The position numbers were made by a program, and so were the translations under genes. 64,000 bases of DNA, taken from Sipunculus nudus (Eukaryota > Annelida > Sipuncula > Golfingiida > Sipunculidae). A model generated the notes under the pieces. That model worked only from the letters and a program-made list of their open reading frames with translations. It ran no database searches and was not told the origin of the DNA. Of this stretch, positions 9,427-18,105 are shown piece by piece. The stretch is from positions 70,962,624 to 71,026,623 of the forward strand of contig CM049308.1 in NCBI GenBank assembly GCA_026874595.1. Direction: 5' to 3'. How positions within the stretch are numbered: the stretch's first letter is position 1; every line of letters starts with the position of its first letter.

Positions 9427-10899
9427 AAAAGAGGGCTTAGGCGCTGAATCATTGAAAACACCATCGCCTGCCTCTAGCTTACCAAAGTTCGAGTAATAAG
9501 AGTTAAGGCCATGCACCAAAAAAAAAATTAATTGTTCAACAGACGCATGAAGGGACCAACCAACACCCCCCCCCCCCCCCGTTTTATAATTGAAAGATGT
9601 CTTAAGCTATAAGCTGCGTTTACCGGGCGCGTAGTATATTGTATGCGAAAAAGATTTTTTTTCGCCCTAGTGATTTTTTCATAAAGCGTTAACTGGGCCG
9701 GCGGTAAGCGGCATGAGACACGCGGTAAAATTGAATTCTCACGAGAGAATTGGATCCGCATACTTCGCGCGGTATAGCGACCATGGGCTCTGGTTACCAT
9801 ATGCATGAACTACGGATGCAGCGCGACATAGCCGGATTTACATCATAAGGCCTATATCGCAGTGTTTTATCGCCCGCCAAGTAAATGTCCCATGCGTTTT
9901 TTATAGCGCATCCTGCATACCGCGTTTTGCTGCGGCACTCCGCATATCGCATACTGCGCGCCCGGTAAACGCAGCGAGTCACTGAGAACACCATCGCCTG
10001 TCTTAACCTAACGTAAGGTCGAGTAATTAAAGGCAAGGCCACGTACAACGAATATGATAAATTGTTAAACGGACTTTCGGCCCAAAATATGGAAGAAGGG
10101 ATTTATTTCGTTTTTATTTCGATCATATTACTAATTTCTGCATGGCGCCACTGGCGGTGGTATACGACAAAGGCATCGTTTGCAAGCACTGGATAAGTGG
10201 GATAAGATGTAATTTATGTACCGTGGCCTCACGAATAGTTTTTAGTATGCATGCATATATAGAAATTACTCAAAATGTCTCGTCACTGGACCCTTTTGTT
10301 GGTCAAGTGGCTAATAATATTATAACATTATGATATACTATTATCAAGTTGTACATAGGCGAACAATGGGCAAAGTGACAACTTATGCTACCGTTGAAAG
10401 GATATCTGGAGGACACAAACTGTTTTAAATTGGGTTGTACATCTTGGATGAAACAACAACTTAGACTCAGTGAGTCTTGTTTCGGGGGAGGGGGGGGGAT
10501 ACCGATACATATAATTTGGGTTATGAAAATAATATTTCCTCAATTTTCAACACTGTTTGTAATCATAAGTTACATTTGAATTGAATTTTGAAGATACTAG
10601 CAATTCTACAGGCTAACATGATGATTCATCAAGGCCATCGAAGCAAACCATATCCGAAATTTTTGCGGGCACGCTCCCCTCTAATTTTGATTACAGAGGG
10701 GCACCCTGGGCGCAAAAATATGTTTAGATTTCACACTTTTGATACGGATACCAGCCAACATGTAGTTGGACATTTAAATGCATATAAATGTCTCCACATT
10801 TTACAATTATTATCTTTTCTTCTTCCATAAATTTTGGTTATTTTGAACGATTAATTTTTGTTAATACGGCCTCTTGCTGCTGTAGAACACGAGATATAT
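9427..10899 (+). repeat. Tandem segmental duplication, copy 1 (complete)
   Basis: This unit begins 'aaaagagggcttaggcgctg' and is repeated from 10,900. Bases 9427-9700 match 10900-11178, 9700-9917 match 14511-14718, and 10311-10899 match 14719-15310. The matched parts are nearly identical; in the last block I see only a few substitutions and homopolymer length changes. Copy 1 keeps a 393-bp stretch (9918-10310) that copy 2 lacks. No gene is evident. The 80-codon frame at 10588-10830 recurs at 14999-15241 only because of the duplication. Confidence 0.9.
9613..9975. mobile_element. 363-bp MITE with ~24-bp terminal inverted repeats
   Basis: The ends are inverted copies beginning GCTGCGTTTACCGGGCGCG, with one mismatch in the first 24 bases. 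The interior is rich in short GCGGTA/TACCGC-like words. It has no coding capacity. I could not find a convincing target duplication, so the superfamily is unassigned. In copy 2 of the duplication the same MITE is truncated at its right end and split by the young LTR element. Confidence 0.75.
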
Positions 10900-11178
10900 A
10901 AAAGAGGGCTTAGGCGCTGAATCATTGAAAACACCATCGCCTGCCTCTAGCTTACCAAAGTTCGAGTAATAAGAGTTAAGGCCATGCACCAAAAAAAAAT
11001 TAATTGTTCAACAGACGCATGAAGGGACCAACCACCCCCCCCCCCCCCCGTCTTTATAATTGAAAGATGTCTTAAGCTATAAGCTGCGTTTACCGGGCGC
11101 GTAGTATATTGTATGCGAAAAAGATTTTTTTTCGCCCTAGTGATTTTTTCATAAAGCGTTTACTGGGCCGGCGGTAAG

Positions 11179-11557
11179 TGTAACGGTGCAGAGAAATAGA
11201 GGGGGGGGGGGGGGGGGGCCAAAATTTAGTGTTACGGTGCGGAGAAATAGAGGGGGGCCAGAAATTTTTAGAGTTTCGGGACAAGTTTTCGACAATGGGG
11301 CTGGACCAGGTTTAATTGTTTAAAGAGAGACGCATGTGGTGAACTGACGGCAGGAATGGACTTTTCTGAGTTACCCAGTAGTACGAGCGCCGTCGCTAGG
11401 GGGCACGGTCAGTGCAGAGGCACGCTGGGACCGTGTAACCTGGATCGCCTGCCAGTCGCCATTTTCTTTTCGAATAAACGAGTGCCTTCCTGACACCTCG
11501 TCCGCTTTTCACTGATTTACCCCTCTGACTTTGCAGACCTCCACGCCCGGGGTAACA
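11179..11557 (+). repeat. 5' LTR of the young element
   Basis: It starts TGTAACGGTGC and ends GGGGTAACA. The first ~80 bases are two near-copies of a ~40-bp unit (TGTAACGGTGCAGAGAAATA and TGTTACGGTGCGGAGAAATA), each followed by a G-run; the first run has 18 G here. A polyadenylation signal AATAAA is at 11473-11478. Apart from G-run length it matches 14140-14506 base for base as far as I can read. Confidence 0.95.
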
Positions 11558-11560
11558 TTT

Positions 11561-11578
11561 TGGGGGCTCGTCCGGGAT
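11561..11578 (+). promoter_or_regulatory. Primer binding site, tRNA-Pro type
   Basis: The 18 bases TGGGGGCTCGTCCGGGAT lie 3 bases after the 5' LTR. This is the sequence complementary to the 3' end of tRNA-Pro that is used as primer site by, for example, murine leukaemia virus. It implies minus-strand priming from tRNA-Pro. Confidence 0.92.
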
Positions 11579-11632
11579 AGAGACTGAAGAAGATCCAGCT
11601 CCACAGTGGCGTTACGCTAGTGCCATAGCAGG

Positions 11633-12769
11633 ATGGAAGAGCGACGTGCCCAGCTAGTGGTTGAATTGAGGCGTCAGCTGTATACCGTGGATCCACAGCA
11701 TGCATGTACGGTCGCCCAGCACTGTGGAATTGGAACCAAGGACCTGTCAGATGCAGAGATCCTTCAGTCGGTGGAGGCAGAGATCACCAAGAGCGAGGGG
11801 GAAGCAGACAAGGGAGTCAAGTGGCTCTTACAACAACTTGAGCTGATTCGTGAGTCTTCATCAAAGAGTGGAGCCACTAGTAGCACTTACCATAAACTTG
11901 CTGGGTGGCATAAAGACTTCAAACTCAGTGGACAAATCGGTGAAGGGGGAAATAGCCTAGCGTATATGGGTTTTCTCCGTCAGGTAAATACAGGTCAGGA
12001 GAGAGGGTACTCAGAGACTGAAATTGTTGATGGTATTATCCGTGGTATTCAGCCAGCTTCCCGCCTCAGGGGTTATCTTGAGGGGCGTGATGACTTGTCC
12101 CTGAAGGCTGTGTTATCTATTGTCAGAACATTTTATAAGGAACCTAGTGCAACTGAACTGTTTCAAGAACTTTGTACCCTTTCACAAAATGGAAAGGAGA
12201 CACCTCAGGAGTTCCTCTTCAGAGCTTTAGAACTGAAACAGAAAATTCATTTCGCAGACAAGGAAAATGTTACTAAGTATGATTCAGCTTTGGTTAAGGG
12301 ACAGTTCAATCAATCAGTTTCTGCTGGAATCCGAGACGATAGACTGCGTGCTGAACTTGACCTGGTCCTGAAGTCTGATGTATCAGATGAAGAATTGTTG
12401 CGGTCACTAAACGAGATTACCCGCCGCTTGGATGATCGTGATGTCCGCTTGAATCGAAATAGGTCTTCACGGGTGGCCAAGGTAGAGACATCGTGTGGCG
12501 AGACAACCAGCCGCACCCAGGATGCCGTTCTCGCAGAGATCCGCTCCTTAAAGTCTGATGTAGCGGCATTGAAGCTCCAGGTCGAGTCATCGAGTAATGA
12601 AGGTGGTCGCTCCCAAGGGTCAAGGAGGCCCTACCGGGGTCGTCGACGAGGGATCTGCGACAGATGTCGGGATGAAGACAAGCCTACCTGTGACCACTGT
12701 TTCGCTTGTTTTGAAAGCGGCCACAGAAAGGGTGATGCAGCATGCCCAAGAATTAACCAGGGAAACTAG
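11633..12769 (+). CDS. gag: Gag polyprotein of the young LTR element
   Basis: This is a 378-codon uninterrupted frame beginning 54 bases after the primer binding site at the first ATG of the transcript leader. No signal peptide or membrane segment is visible. The N-terminal ~80 residues are helical and charged. The middle (about 85-255) looks like a capsid-type alpha-helical domain (WHKDFKLSGQIGEGG, YMGFLRQV, IVDGIIRGI, RLRGYLEG, ELCTLSQNGKETPQEFLFRA), though I cannot assign the family by eye. Residues 280-320 form a predicted coiled coil. An Arg/Gly-rich patch (SRRPYRGRRRG) precedes a Cys/His cluster. The last part, CFACFESGHRKGDAAC, resembles a zinc knuckle but has six residues between His and the last Cys where four are usual. 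The frame ends at TAG 12767-12769, immediately after a slippery heptamer. A role in particle assembly and RNA packaging is inferred from position and composition. Confidence 0.9.
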   Translation: MEERRAQLVVELRRQLYTVDPQHACTVAQHCGIGTKDLSDAEILQSVEAEITKSEGEADKGVKWLLQQLELIRESSSKSGATSSTYHKLAGWHKDFKLSGQIGEGGNSLAYMGFLRQVNTGQERGYSETEIVDGIIRGIQPASRLRGYLEGRDDLSLKAVLSIVRTFYKEPSATELFQELCTLSQNGKETPQEFLFRALELKQKIHFADKENVTKYDSALVKGQFNQSVSAGIRDDRLRAELDLVLKSDVSDEELLRSLNEITRRLDDRDVRLNRNRSSRVAKVETSCGETTSRTQDAVLAEIRSLKSDVAALKLQVESSSNEGGRSQGSRRPYRGRRRGICDRCRDEDKPTCDHCFACFESGHRKGDAACPRINQGN

Positions 12770-12824
12770 GGGGAGCCACTGCGAGTGTACGTGGGGACGC
12801 AGTGGCATCATCCGGACATTCCCC
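12760..12824 (+). promoter_or_regulatory. -1 programmed ribosomal frameshift signal between gag and the MYND-protease frame
   Basis: The heptamer G GGA AAC (12760-12766) is in the gag frame and is directly followed by the gag stop. Eight bases later a perfect 9-bp stem forms between GCCACTGCG (12775-12783) and CGCAGTGGC (12798-12806). The loop end GGGGA (12793-12797) can pair with TCCCC (12820-12824). That would make an H-type pseudoknot with no gap between the two stems. GGGAAAC is a known retroviral slippery site (type D gag-pro). A -1 slip enters the frame that encodes the MYND finger and protease, which is open from 12754. Confidence 0.88.
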
Positions 12825-13755
12825 TATCATCAGTAAGATACCAGGTTGTGCAAATTGTGGACAGGGTGGTAAGCTATTTCGTTGTTCTGCTTGTCACTTT
12901 TCAGAATATTGCTCCAAATCTTGCCAATCGGAACATTGGGCGAAGCACAAGCCATGGTGCCAAGCCATACGACAACAACAAGAACTGATTGAAAGTAATA
13001 AGCCACTGCTAACTGTTGATTCTGTAAAAGGAACTGTAAATGACCTGTCACCAAAAGCTCAAAAAGCCTTAATCAAACTTGTTGGTGAAAAATGTGTTGT
13101 AATGTTAAATATCAATGGTCAGTCCCAGGAAGTGTTATGGGACACTGGGGCCCAGGTTAGTTTGGTTGATGATTTTTGGGTTCAATCACATGGTGGCCAA
13201 GATAGTGTCAGGGATTTAAAGGAGTTATTTAATGAGCATTTGGAATTGAAATCTGCTAGTGGCGACACTCTGCCATATGGGGGTTGGGTTGAAGCTGTGG
13301 TGGAAGTCGGTCAAGGGAAAGATCCTTTACGAGTGCCATTCCTGGTAACGAGCATTAGTTTAACTAGACCGATTCTTGGCTACAATGTGATTCCCCACAT
13401 TTTAGAGGTAGGAGGTGGTTTTTCCCTGCCAGGCAGGACTGATTCAGTAAAACAATCAGTGGTGTCCATCATTGAAAGAGAAAAAATATTGACAGATTTT
13501 GGTGAAGTGAAATTGGTTTCAGGACGGACAAGCGTGCCTGCTTTTTCGGTTAAAACAGTCAAGTGTGTGGCCCACACGGGGTTACAACGTGGGGGTCAGG
13601 TTGCCTTGTTCTTACCACGGGAGGATTTCCTTCTGATGGGTCCTCTGGGGGTCAGCCTGGTCTCGATTTTCGTGACCCGGTGTGTGCACAGGCATGGGAA
13701 CGCTATTTCGTGGCTGGCCTGGTTTAGGGTTTGGAAGGCTGATATTTGGGTCTGA
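12766..13755 (+). CDS. MYND zinc finger fused to retropepsin (pro frame, expressed by frameshift)
   Basis: The frame is open from 12754, just after a stop at 12751-12753, and ends at 13755. Entry by -1 slip at 12766 gives 329 codons. Internal ATG 12802 is unlikely to be the true start. A complete MYND finger spans 12847-12960, with pattern C-x2-C-x8-C-x2-C-x5-C-x3-C-x3-H-x3-H-x3-C and the characteristic YC and HW...HK residues. About 60 residues later comes the protease active site WDTGAQVSLV, with catalytic Asp at 13141-13143. A second retropepsin hallmark follows at PILGYNVI (about 13370). The piece up to about 13640 (VALFLPRED) resembles a protease-RT linker. The last ~35 residues do not resemble pol and probably lie beyond a deletion junction. 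MYND domains normally bind proline-rich partners, often with PxLxP motifs. Its role here is unknown. Confidence 0.88.
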   Translation, partial: LGGATASVRGDAVASSGHSPIISKIPGCANCGQGGKLFRCSACHFSEYCSKSCQSEHWAKHKPWCQAIRQQQELIESNKPLLTVDSVKGTVNDLSPKAQKALIKLVGEKCVVMLNINGQSQEVLWDTGAQVSLVDDFWVQSHGGQDSVRDLKELFNEHLELKSASGDTLPYGGWVEAVVEVGQGKDPLRVPFLVTSISLTRPILGYNVIPHILEVGGGFSLPGRTDSVKQSVVSIIEREKILTDFGEVKLVSGRTSVPAFSVKTVKCVAHTGLQRGGQVALFLPREDFLLMGPLGVSLVSIFVTRCVHRHGNAISWLAWFRVWKADIWV

Positions 13756-14127
13756 TATTTTTGACCAGAATTTCAGACTTCCCGGTCCTGGAGGTTCCCA
13801 TGCCTGTCTTTTTCTTAAATGCTTCTTGGTTCTTGGTAAGGTACGAGGTGTGTTTACCTGTGTCGCGTTGTTAGACCAAGTAAAACTGTTGAGATTCACA
13901 GAAGTCACGTCTTGACAGTGAGCTAGTGGTGTGGCCAACCATTTAGCTTTCAATTCTGTGTATAACTTTGGGTTGGCAGTTTGTCCCATGGTTATTTGCG
14001 GATGTTAATCACCTAGTCTTCAAGAGTTTTCGTGTAAACTGTGGAAACCACTTTACCAGCTTTGAACTACAGGTGAAAAGATAGGGAAGGTTTAGATTAG
14101 TCATGATGTCGGGGCGACATCACAATA
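13645..14127 (+). pseudogene. Residual 3' internal sequence after loss of RT and RNase H
   Basis: Between the protease-RT linker and the polypurine tract there are only about 480 bp and no long sense frame. A short stretch at 13861-13923 in the pro frame reads RVVRPSKTVEIHRSHVL. It loosely resembles the end of a retroelement integrase (beta-barrel end plus basic tail), but two stops lie upstream of it in that frame. This suggests an internal deletion that joined the protease linker to the integrase end. The 125-codon antisense frame at 13612-13989 is most likely chance. Confidence 0.45.
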
Positions 14128-14139
14128 GTGGGGGGAGAG
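14128..14139 (+). promoter_or_regulatory. Polypurine tract
   Basis: GTGGGGGGAGAG directly abuts the 3' LTR start (TG at 14140). It is the expected plus-strand priming site. Confidence 0.85.
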
Positions 14140-14506
14140 TGTAACGGTGCAGAGAAATAGAGGGGGGCCAAAATTTAGTGTTACGGTGCGGAGAAATAGA
14201 GGGGGGCCAGAAATTTTTAGAGTTTCGGGACAAGTTTTCGACAATGGGGCTGGACCAGGTTTAATTGTTTAAAGAGAGACGCATGTGGTGAACTGACGGC
14301 AGGAATGGACTTTTCTGAGTTACCCAGTAGTACGAGCGCCGTCGCTAGGGGGCACGGTCAGTGCAGAGGCACGCTGGGACCGTGTAACCTGGATCGCCTG
14401 CCAGTCGCCATTTTCTTTTCGAATAAACGAGTGCCTTCCTGACACCTCGTCCGCTTTTCACTGATTTACCCCTCTGACTTTGCAGACCTCCACGCCCGGG
14501 GTAACA
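14140..14506 (+). repeat. 3' LTR of the young element
   Basis: Identical by eye to 11179-11557 except that the first G-run has 6 instead of 18 G. The AATAAA is at 14422-14427. It is followed by the TAAG target duplication at 14507-14510 and then by host sequence continuing the interrupted MITE. Confidence 0.95.
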
Positions 14507-15310
14507 TAAGCGGCATGAGACACGCGGTAAAATTGAATTCTCACGAGAGAATTGGATCCGCATACTTCGCGCGGTATAGCGACCATGGGCTCTGGTTACC
14601 ATATGCATGAACTACGGATGCAGCGCGACATAGCCGGATTTACATCATAAGGCCTATATCGCAGTGTTTTATCGCCCGCCAAGTAAATGTCCCATGCGTT
14701 TTTTATAGCGCATCCTGCCTAATAATATTATAACATTATGATATACTATTATCAAGTTGTATATAGGCGAACAATGGGCAAAGTGACAACCTATGCTACC
14801 GTTGAAAGGATATCTGGAGGACACAAACTGTTTTAAATTGGGTTGTACATCTTGGATGAAACAACAACTTAGACTCAGTGAGTCTTGTTTCGGGGGAGGG
14901 GGGGGGGGGATACCGATACATATAATTTGGGTTATGAAAATAATATTTCCTCAATTTTCAACACTGTTTGTAATCATAAGTTACATTTGAATTGAATTTT
15001 GAAGATACTAGCAATTCTACAGGCTAACATGATGATTCATCAAGGCCATCGAAGCAAACCATATCCGAAATTTTTGCGGGCACGCTCCCCTCTAATTTTG
15101 ATTACAGAGGGGCACCCTGGGCGCAAAAATATGTTTAGATTTCACACTTTTGATACGGATACCAGCCAACATGTAGTTGGACATTTAAATGCATATAAAT
15201 GTCTCCACATTTTACAATTATTATCTTTTCTTCTTCCATAAATTTTGGTTATTTTGAACGATTAATTTTTGTTAATACGGCCTCTTGCTGCTGTAGAACA
15301 CGAGATATAT

Positions 15311-17470
15311 ATAGATAAAGGACGTTTTAGAGTGCATGTTTTTGCATTTAAATAATTACATATTATTTATATATATACCATATATTGCATACACATTCTG
15401 AGCCCCTTAACTTTTAGGCATGTTCCGAAGCCTATGATTTATGATGCTCACTATTCTGTGTTCTGTAGTTCCGTCTTCTTGAACATATGTTTCCAAATTG
15501 ACCCTATCCAGGCCTCATGTGCAAGCTGACCGGGATGTCATGAACGGCTTAAGCTTCCGGCCAAGAGGAAACTGGACTTGCAAGAGAATTTAATGACAAG
15601 GTTAGATAATAGGGTAACCTGTAATGTCGATCCAGATCTCGTCTGATACTTTCGACATAAATGACGATGGCTCCCTGTGGCACCGGATATCAGCGGGCCT
15701 GGATCACGTGACCGGATGCCAGTGTCGGTCACGTGTCCCCATTAGTTTTATATTTACATACCATTTAACAAAGCCCTAAAGCCGTGGCCTTTTTCAGAGG
15801 CTCGTTACTCCTTCTAAAGAAAGACATTTGCCATCAAGAAGTTATTTCTAAAGGAAATGATTATATGAAAATGGAGTCACAGCCAGATCAACAGACAACG
15901 CCTACGTAAGCATTAAAACAAACAACTGGGCACCACGTGTTTGACTTTGACCAAAACACGTGACCCTTTTATTCAGAGCTATAAGTATAAGCAGGGATCG
16001 TCGACTTTGACATTTTCATCTTTTCAACGGAAAGGCATTATTACAGGTTTGCCTTTCCCGCAGAAAAAATGCCTTTCCGCTAAAGATGCGTCTTACTGTC
16101 ATATCAGACTTTCAGTCACACTTCGCTTAGTGTAAACCTGATTCTGCCATCTTACATGCCATCCTACATGCACACTTGCATGCAAAAAGGTTTGTATGTT
16201 TTCAATAGAAACACTGTTTATCAGAAACACGATTGTGCAGTGAAATAAACAGGAAACGATAGGAGATCAGGGCCAAAATACCGGAAACGTTTTTATAGGA
16301 GAATGTAGGATATATATGGAGTCGGTGGAAGACCACATGTAAAATATTTCGTTTCTGTTTCATGGTTGTTTCTGCTTATCGACTGCTTATGAGGATAACA
16401 ACTAGTTGTTCATCTTTTCCGATCGATTGGTACAAAATGAGAAATACCTTTCCGTGCACATGTTTGCATGTGTGAGACAGGCGGAAAGTAGTTATTACGA
16501 CCCCTGTATAAGGGTTAAACAACACAAACATTAATCGTTTTCGGTTGCTAGGTTTTTGTCAAAATACATGTACATTATATACCAAGTCAATACATATCAG
16601 GCTTCGGTTCAAGTATATATTTAAAGTATTTGCATTTACATTTGATGATATCGCATTCGCTTTTAAACGCAAACCAATCTAATATGAAAAAGGATTAAAA
16701 TTTAAATATGGTAATGAAAATATTTGAATTTCTTGTTCAAAGTTCATTTCCGACATGGGAGCATGGAAAATGAGAGATAAACGGATTGATTGATAAGCTA
16801 TTGATCCGTTAAATCATTGAGATTTTATTATGAAATGACCAAAATACATATTGGATTTTTATTTATTTCTAAATGCAAAACCAAAAACCAGCATATTTCT
16901 ATGGCATTCTATTATATACTTATAATTATTTTGCGTGGCTGAATAATTAGTGATTTGTGGAAACTAATTTAAAATATATCAAAATCCGAAAGAATTTACA
17001 TTTTACTTGAATAAATGTAGATTCGACATTTAGCAAAAGCATTTAATAATACATATGCCCATCGGTTTAAATTTTATTAATGCCGGTGTCCCGTACCATA
17101 TTAGAACGATGTATTTGTTCTCTTAGTCATTTACGATAAAATATAGATAAAGAACCAAAATGGTAAAATTTTTTTACCTTTACGTCTATAGTTCGTCCCT
17201 AAACCCTTGTCCGCATGTTTATTCGCGAAAAACTGTTTTAAGAATATTATTTTAAAATGCACTAGGGCCTAAAGTAGATATGCAGATATTCCGTCAGTTT
17301 TATGTTAACTAGTAATATATCATGTGAAAAGTATTTACATTGCGACTCTTTTGCTTTATTTATGCTGATGGACCGTGGAAGCATCTTCCCGGCATAGCTG
17401 GACATTACATTCCTCCATGGTACACTTTCCATATCCATGGAAGCGTGTGTTGTTTGTTAGACAACAATGA
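15311..17470. other. Gene-free AT-rich intergenic sequence
   Basis: No coding frame, RNA gene or transposon end that I can support. There is a short (TA)n-like stretch at 15,360-15,385. Confidence 0.6.
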
Positions 17471-17479
17471 CTTCACAAA

Positions 17480-18105
17480 GACGTCACAATGGTCGGTCAC
17501 GCATGGCCTTCATTTGATTGACGTCATCAGCTTGCCTTGTTTGTTTATGGTCAGCTATCCGGCGATGAAAAGGTCGTAAACGCTGTAACCTGTTCGGTCA
17601 TATTTCGGATTGTCTCATACAAATTCAACGCAAGGTAAAGCTTTAATTTTTACGCAGGCAGTCAGCGGAATAGCTCTTGCAAACTTTGGACCAGAAATGT
17701 TTATTCTACTTTACCTGTATGAAAAAAAATTACCTCTGTAAAACATGCGGACATGGTTATTATGACGTCACATCTTTACGACTTTAGGATTCAAGATGGC
17801 AATCTGTGTGTCACAGTATATAGGTCTACAAAGAATGCGCTCATACATACATATTTGCGTCACTAATACGTTATCCCTCAACTAGAAATACGAGTGTTTC
17901 TTCTAATCAACTATGACAGTTTACTTACAACCCTGCACCCCGTATTCCATTATTAGATATATCTGTACTATTTTTACTTCACCGTCCCCACGCCTGTCAA
18001 AGCAGAGCCTCAGACGCTTTTTATAACATATGACGTCTTCCAACTGCGTTACAGGGCAAATTAATTAATGCAAGAAACGAACGTGAGCGACAAGACAGTG
18101 ACGTC
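17480..18105. promoter_or_regulatory. Cluster of CRE-like TGACGTCA sites
   Basis: Full palindromic TGACGTCA occurs at 17519-17526 and 17763-17770. The near-full form GACGTCAC is at 17480-17487. TGACGTC is at 18031-18037 and 18099-18105. A further full site lies at 21140-21147. TGACGTCA is the consensus for CREB/ATF factors. No promoter or gene start is identifiable nearby, so function is uncertain. Confidence 0.35.

Larger units (their letters stand above)
11179..14506 (+). mobile_element. Young non-autonomous LTR retroelement: gag, frameshift signal, MYND finger plus protease, no RT
   Basis: LTRs of 379 and 367 bp flank 2.6 kb of internal sequence. By eye they differ only by 12 G in one homopolymer. 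TG...CA termini, a 4-bp TAAG target duplication (11175-11178 and 14507-14510), an 18-nt primer binding site and a polypurine tract are all intact. Coding content is an uninterrupted gag and a second frame with a MYND zinc finger and a retropepsin. Sequence expected for RT and RNase H is absent, and only about 480 bp separate the protease frame from the polypurine tract. Copy 1 of the host duplication preserves the empty site ('cggcggtaagcggcatg' at about 9690). The element transposed recently and needs RT and integrase from elsewhere. Confidence 0.93.
10900..15310 (+). repeat. Tandem segmental duplication, copy 2 (interrupted, with internal deletion)
   Basis: Copy 2 consists of 10900-11178, the LTR element at 11179-14506 with its TAAG duplication at 14507-14510, then 14511-15310. 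Removing the insertion leaves about 1,080 bp. This equals copy 1 minus the 393-bp segment absent at the 14718/14719 junction. The order of events is therefore MITE insertion, duplication, then LTR-element insertion and a small deletion in this copy. Confidence 0.9.

Noticed and set aside
10588-10830. 80-codon frame conserved exactly at 14999-15241
   Set aside because: Identity comes from the recent segmental duplication, as flanking non-coding bases are equally identical. No recognisable domain.
13612-13989. 125-codon minus-strand frame inside the young LTR element
   Set aside because: Antisense to the protease end and residual sequence, no domain, and consistent with a GC-richer stretch lacking stops by chance.
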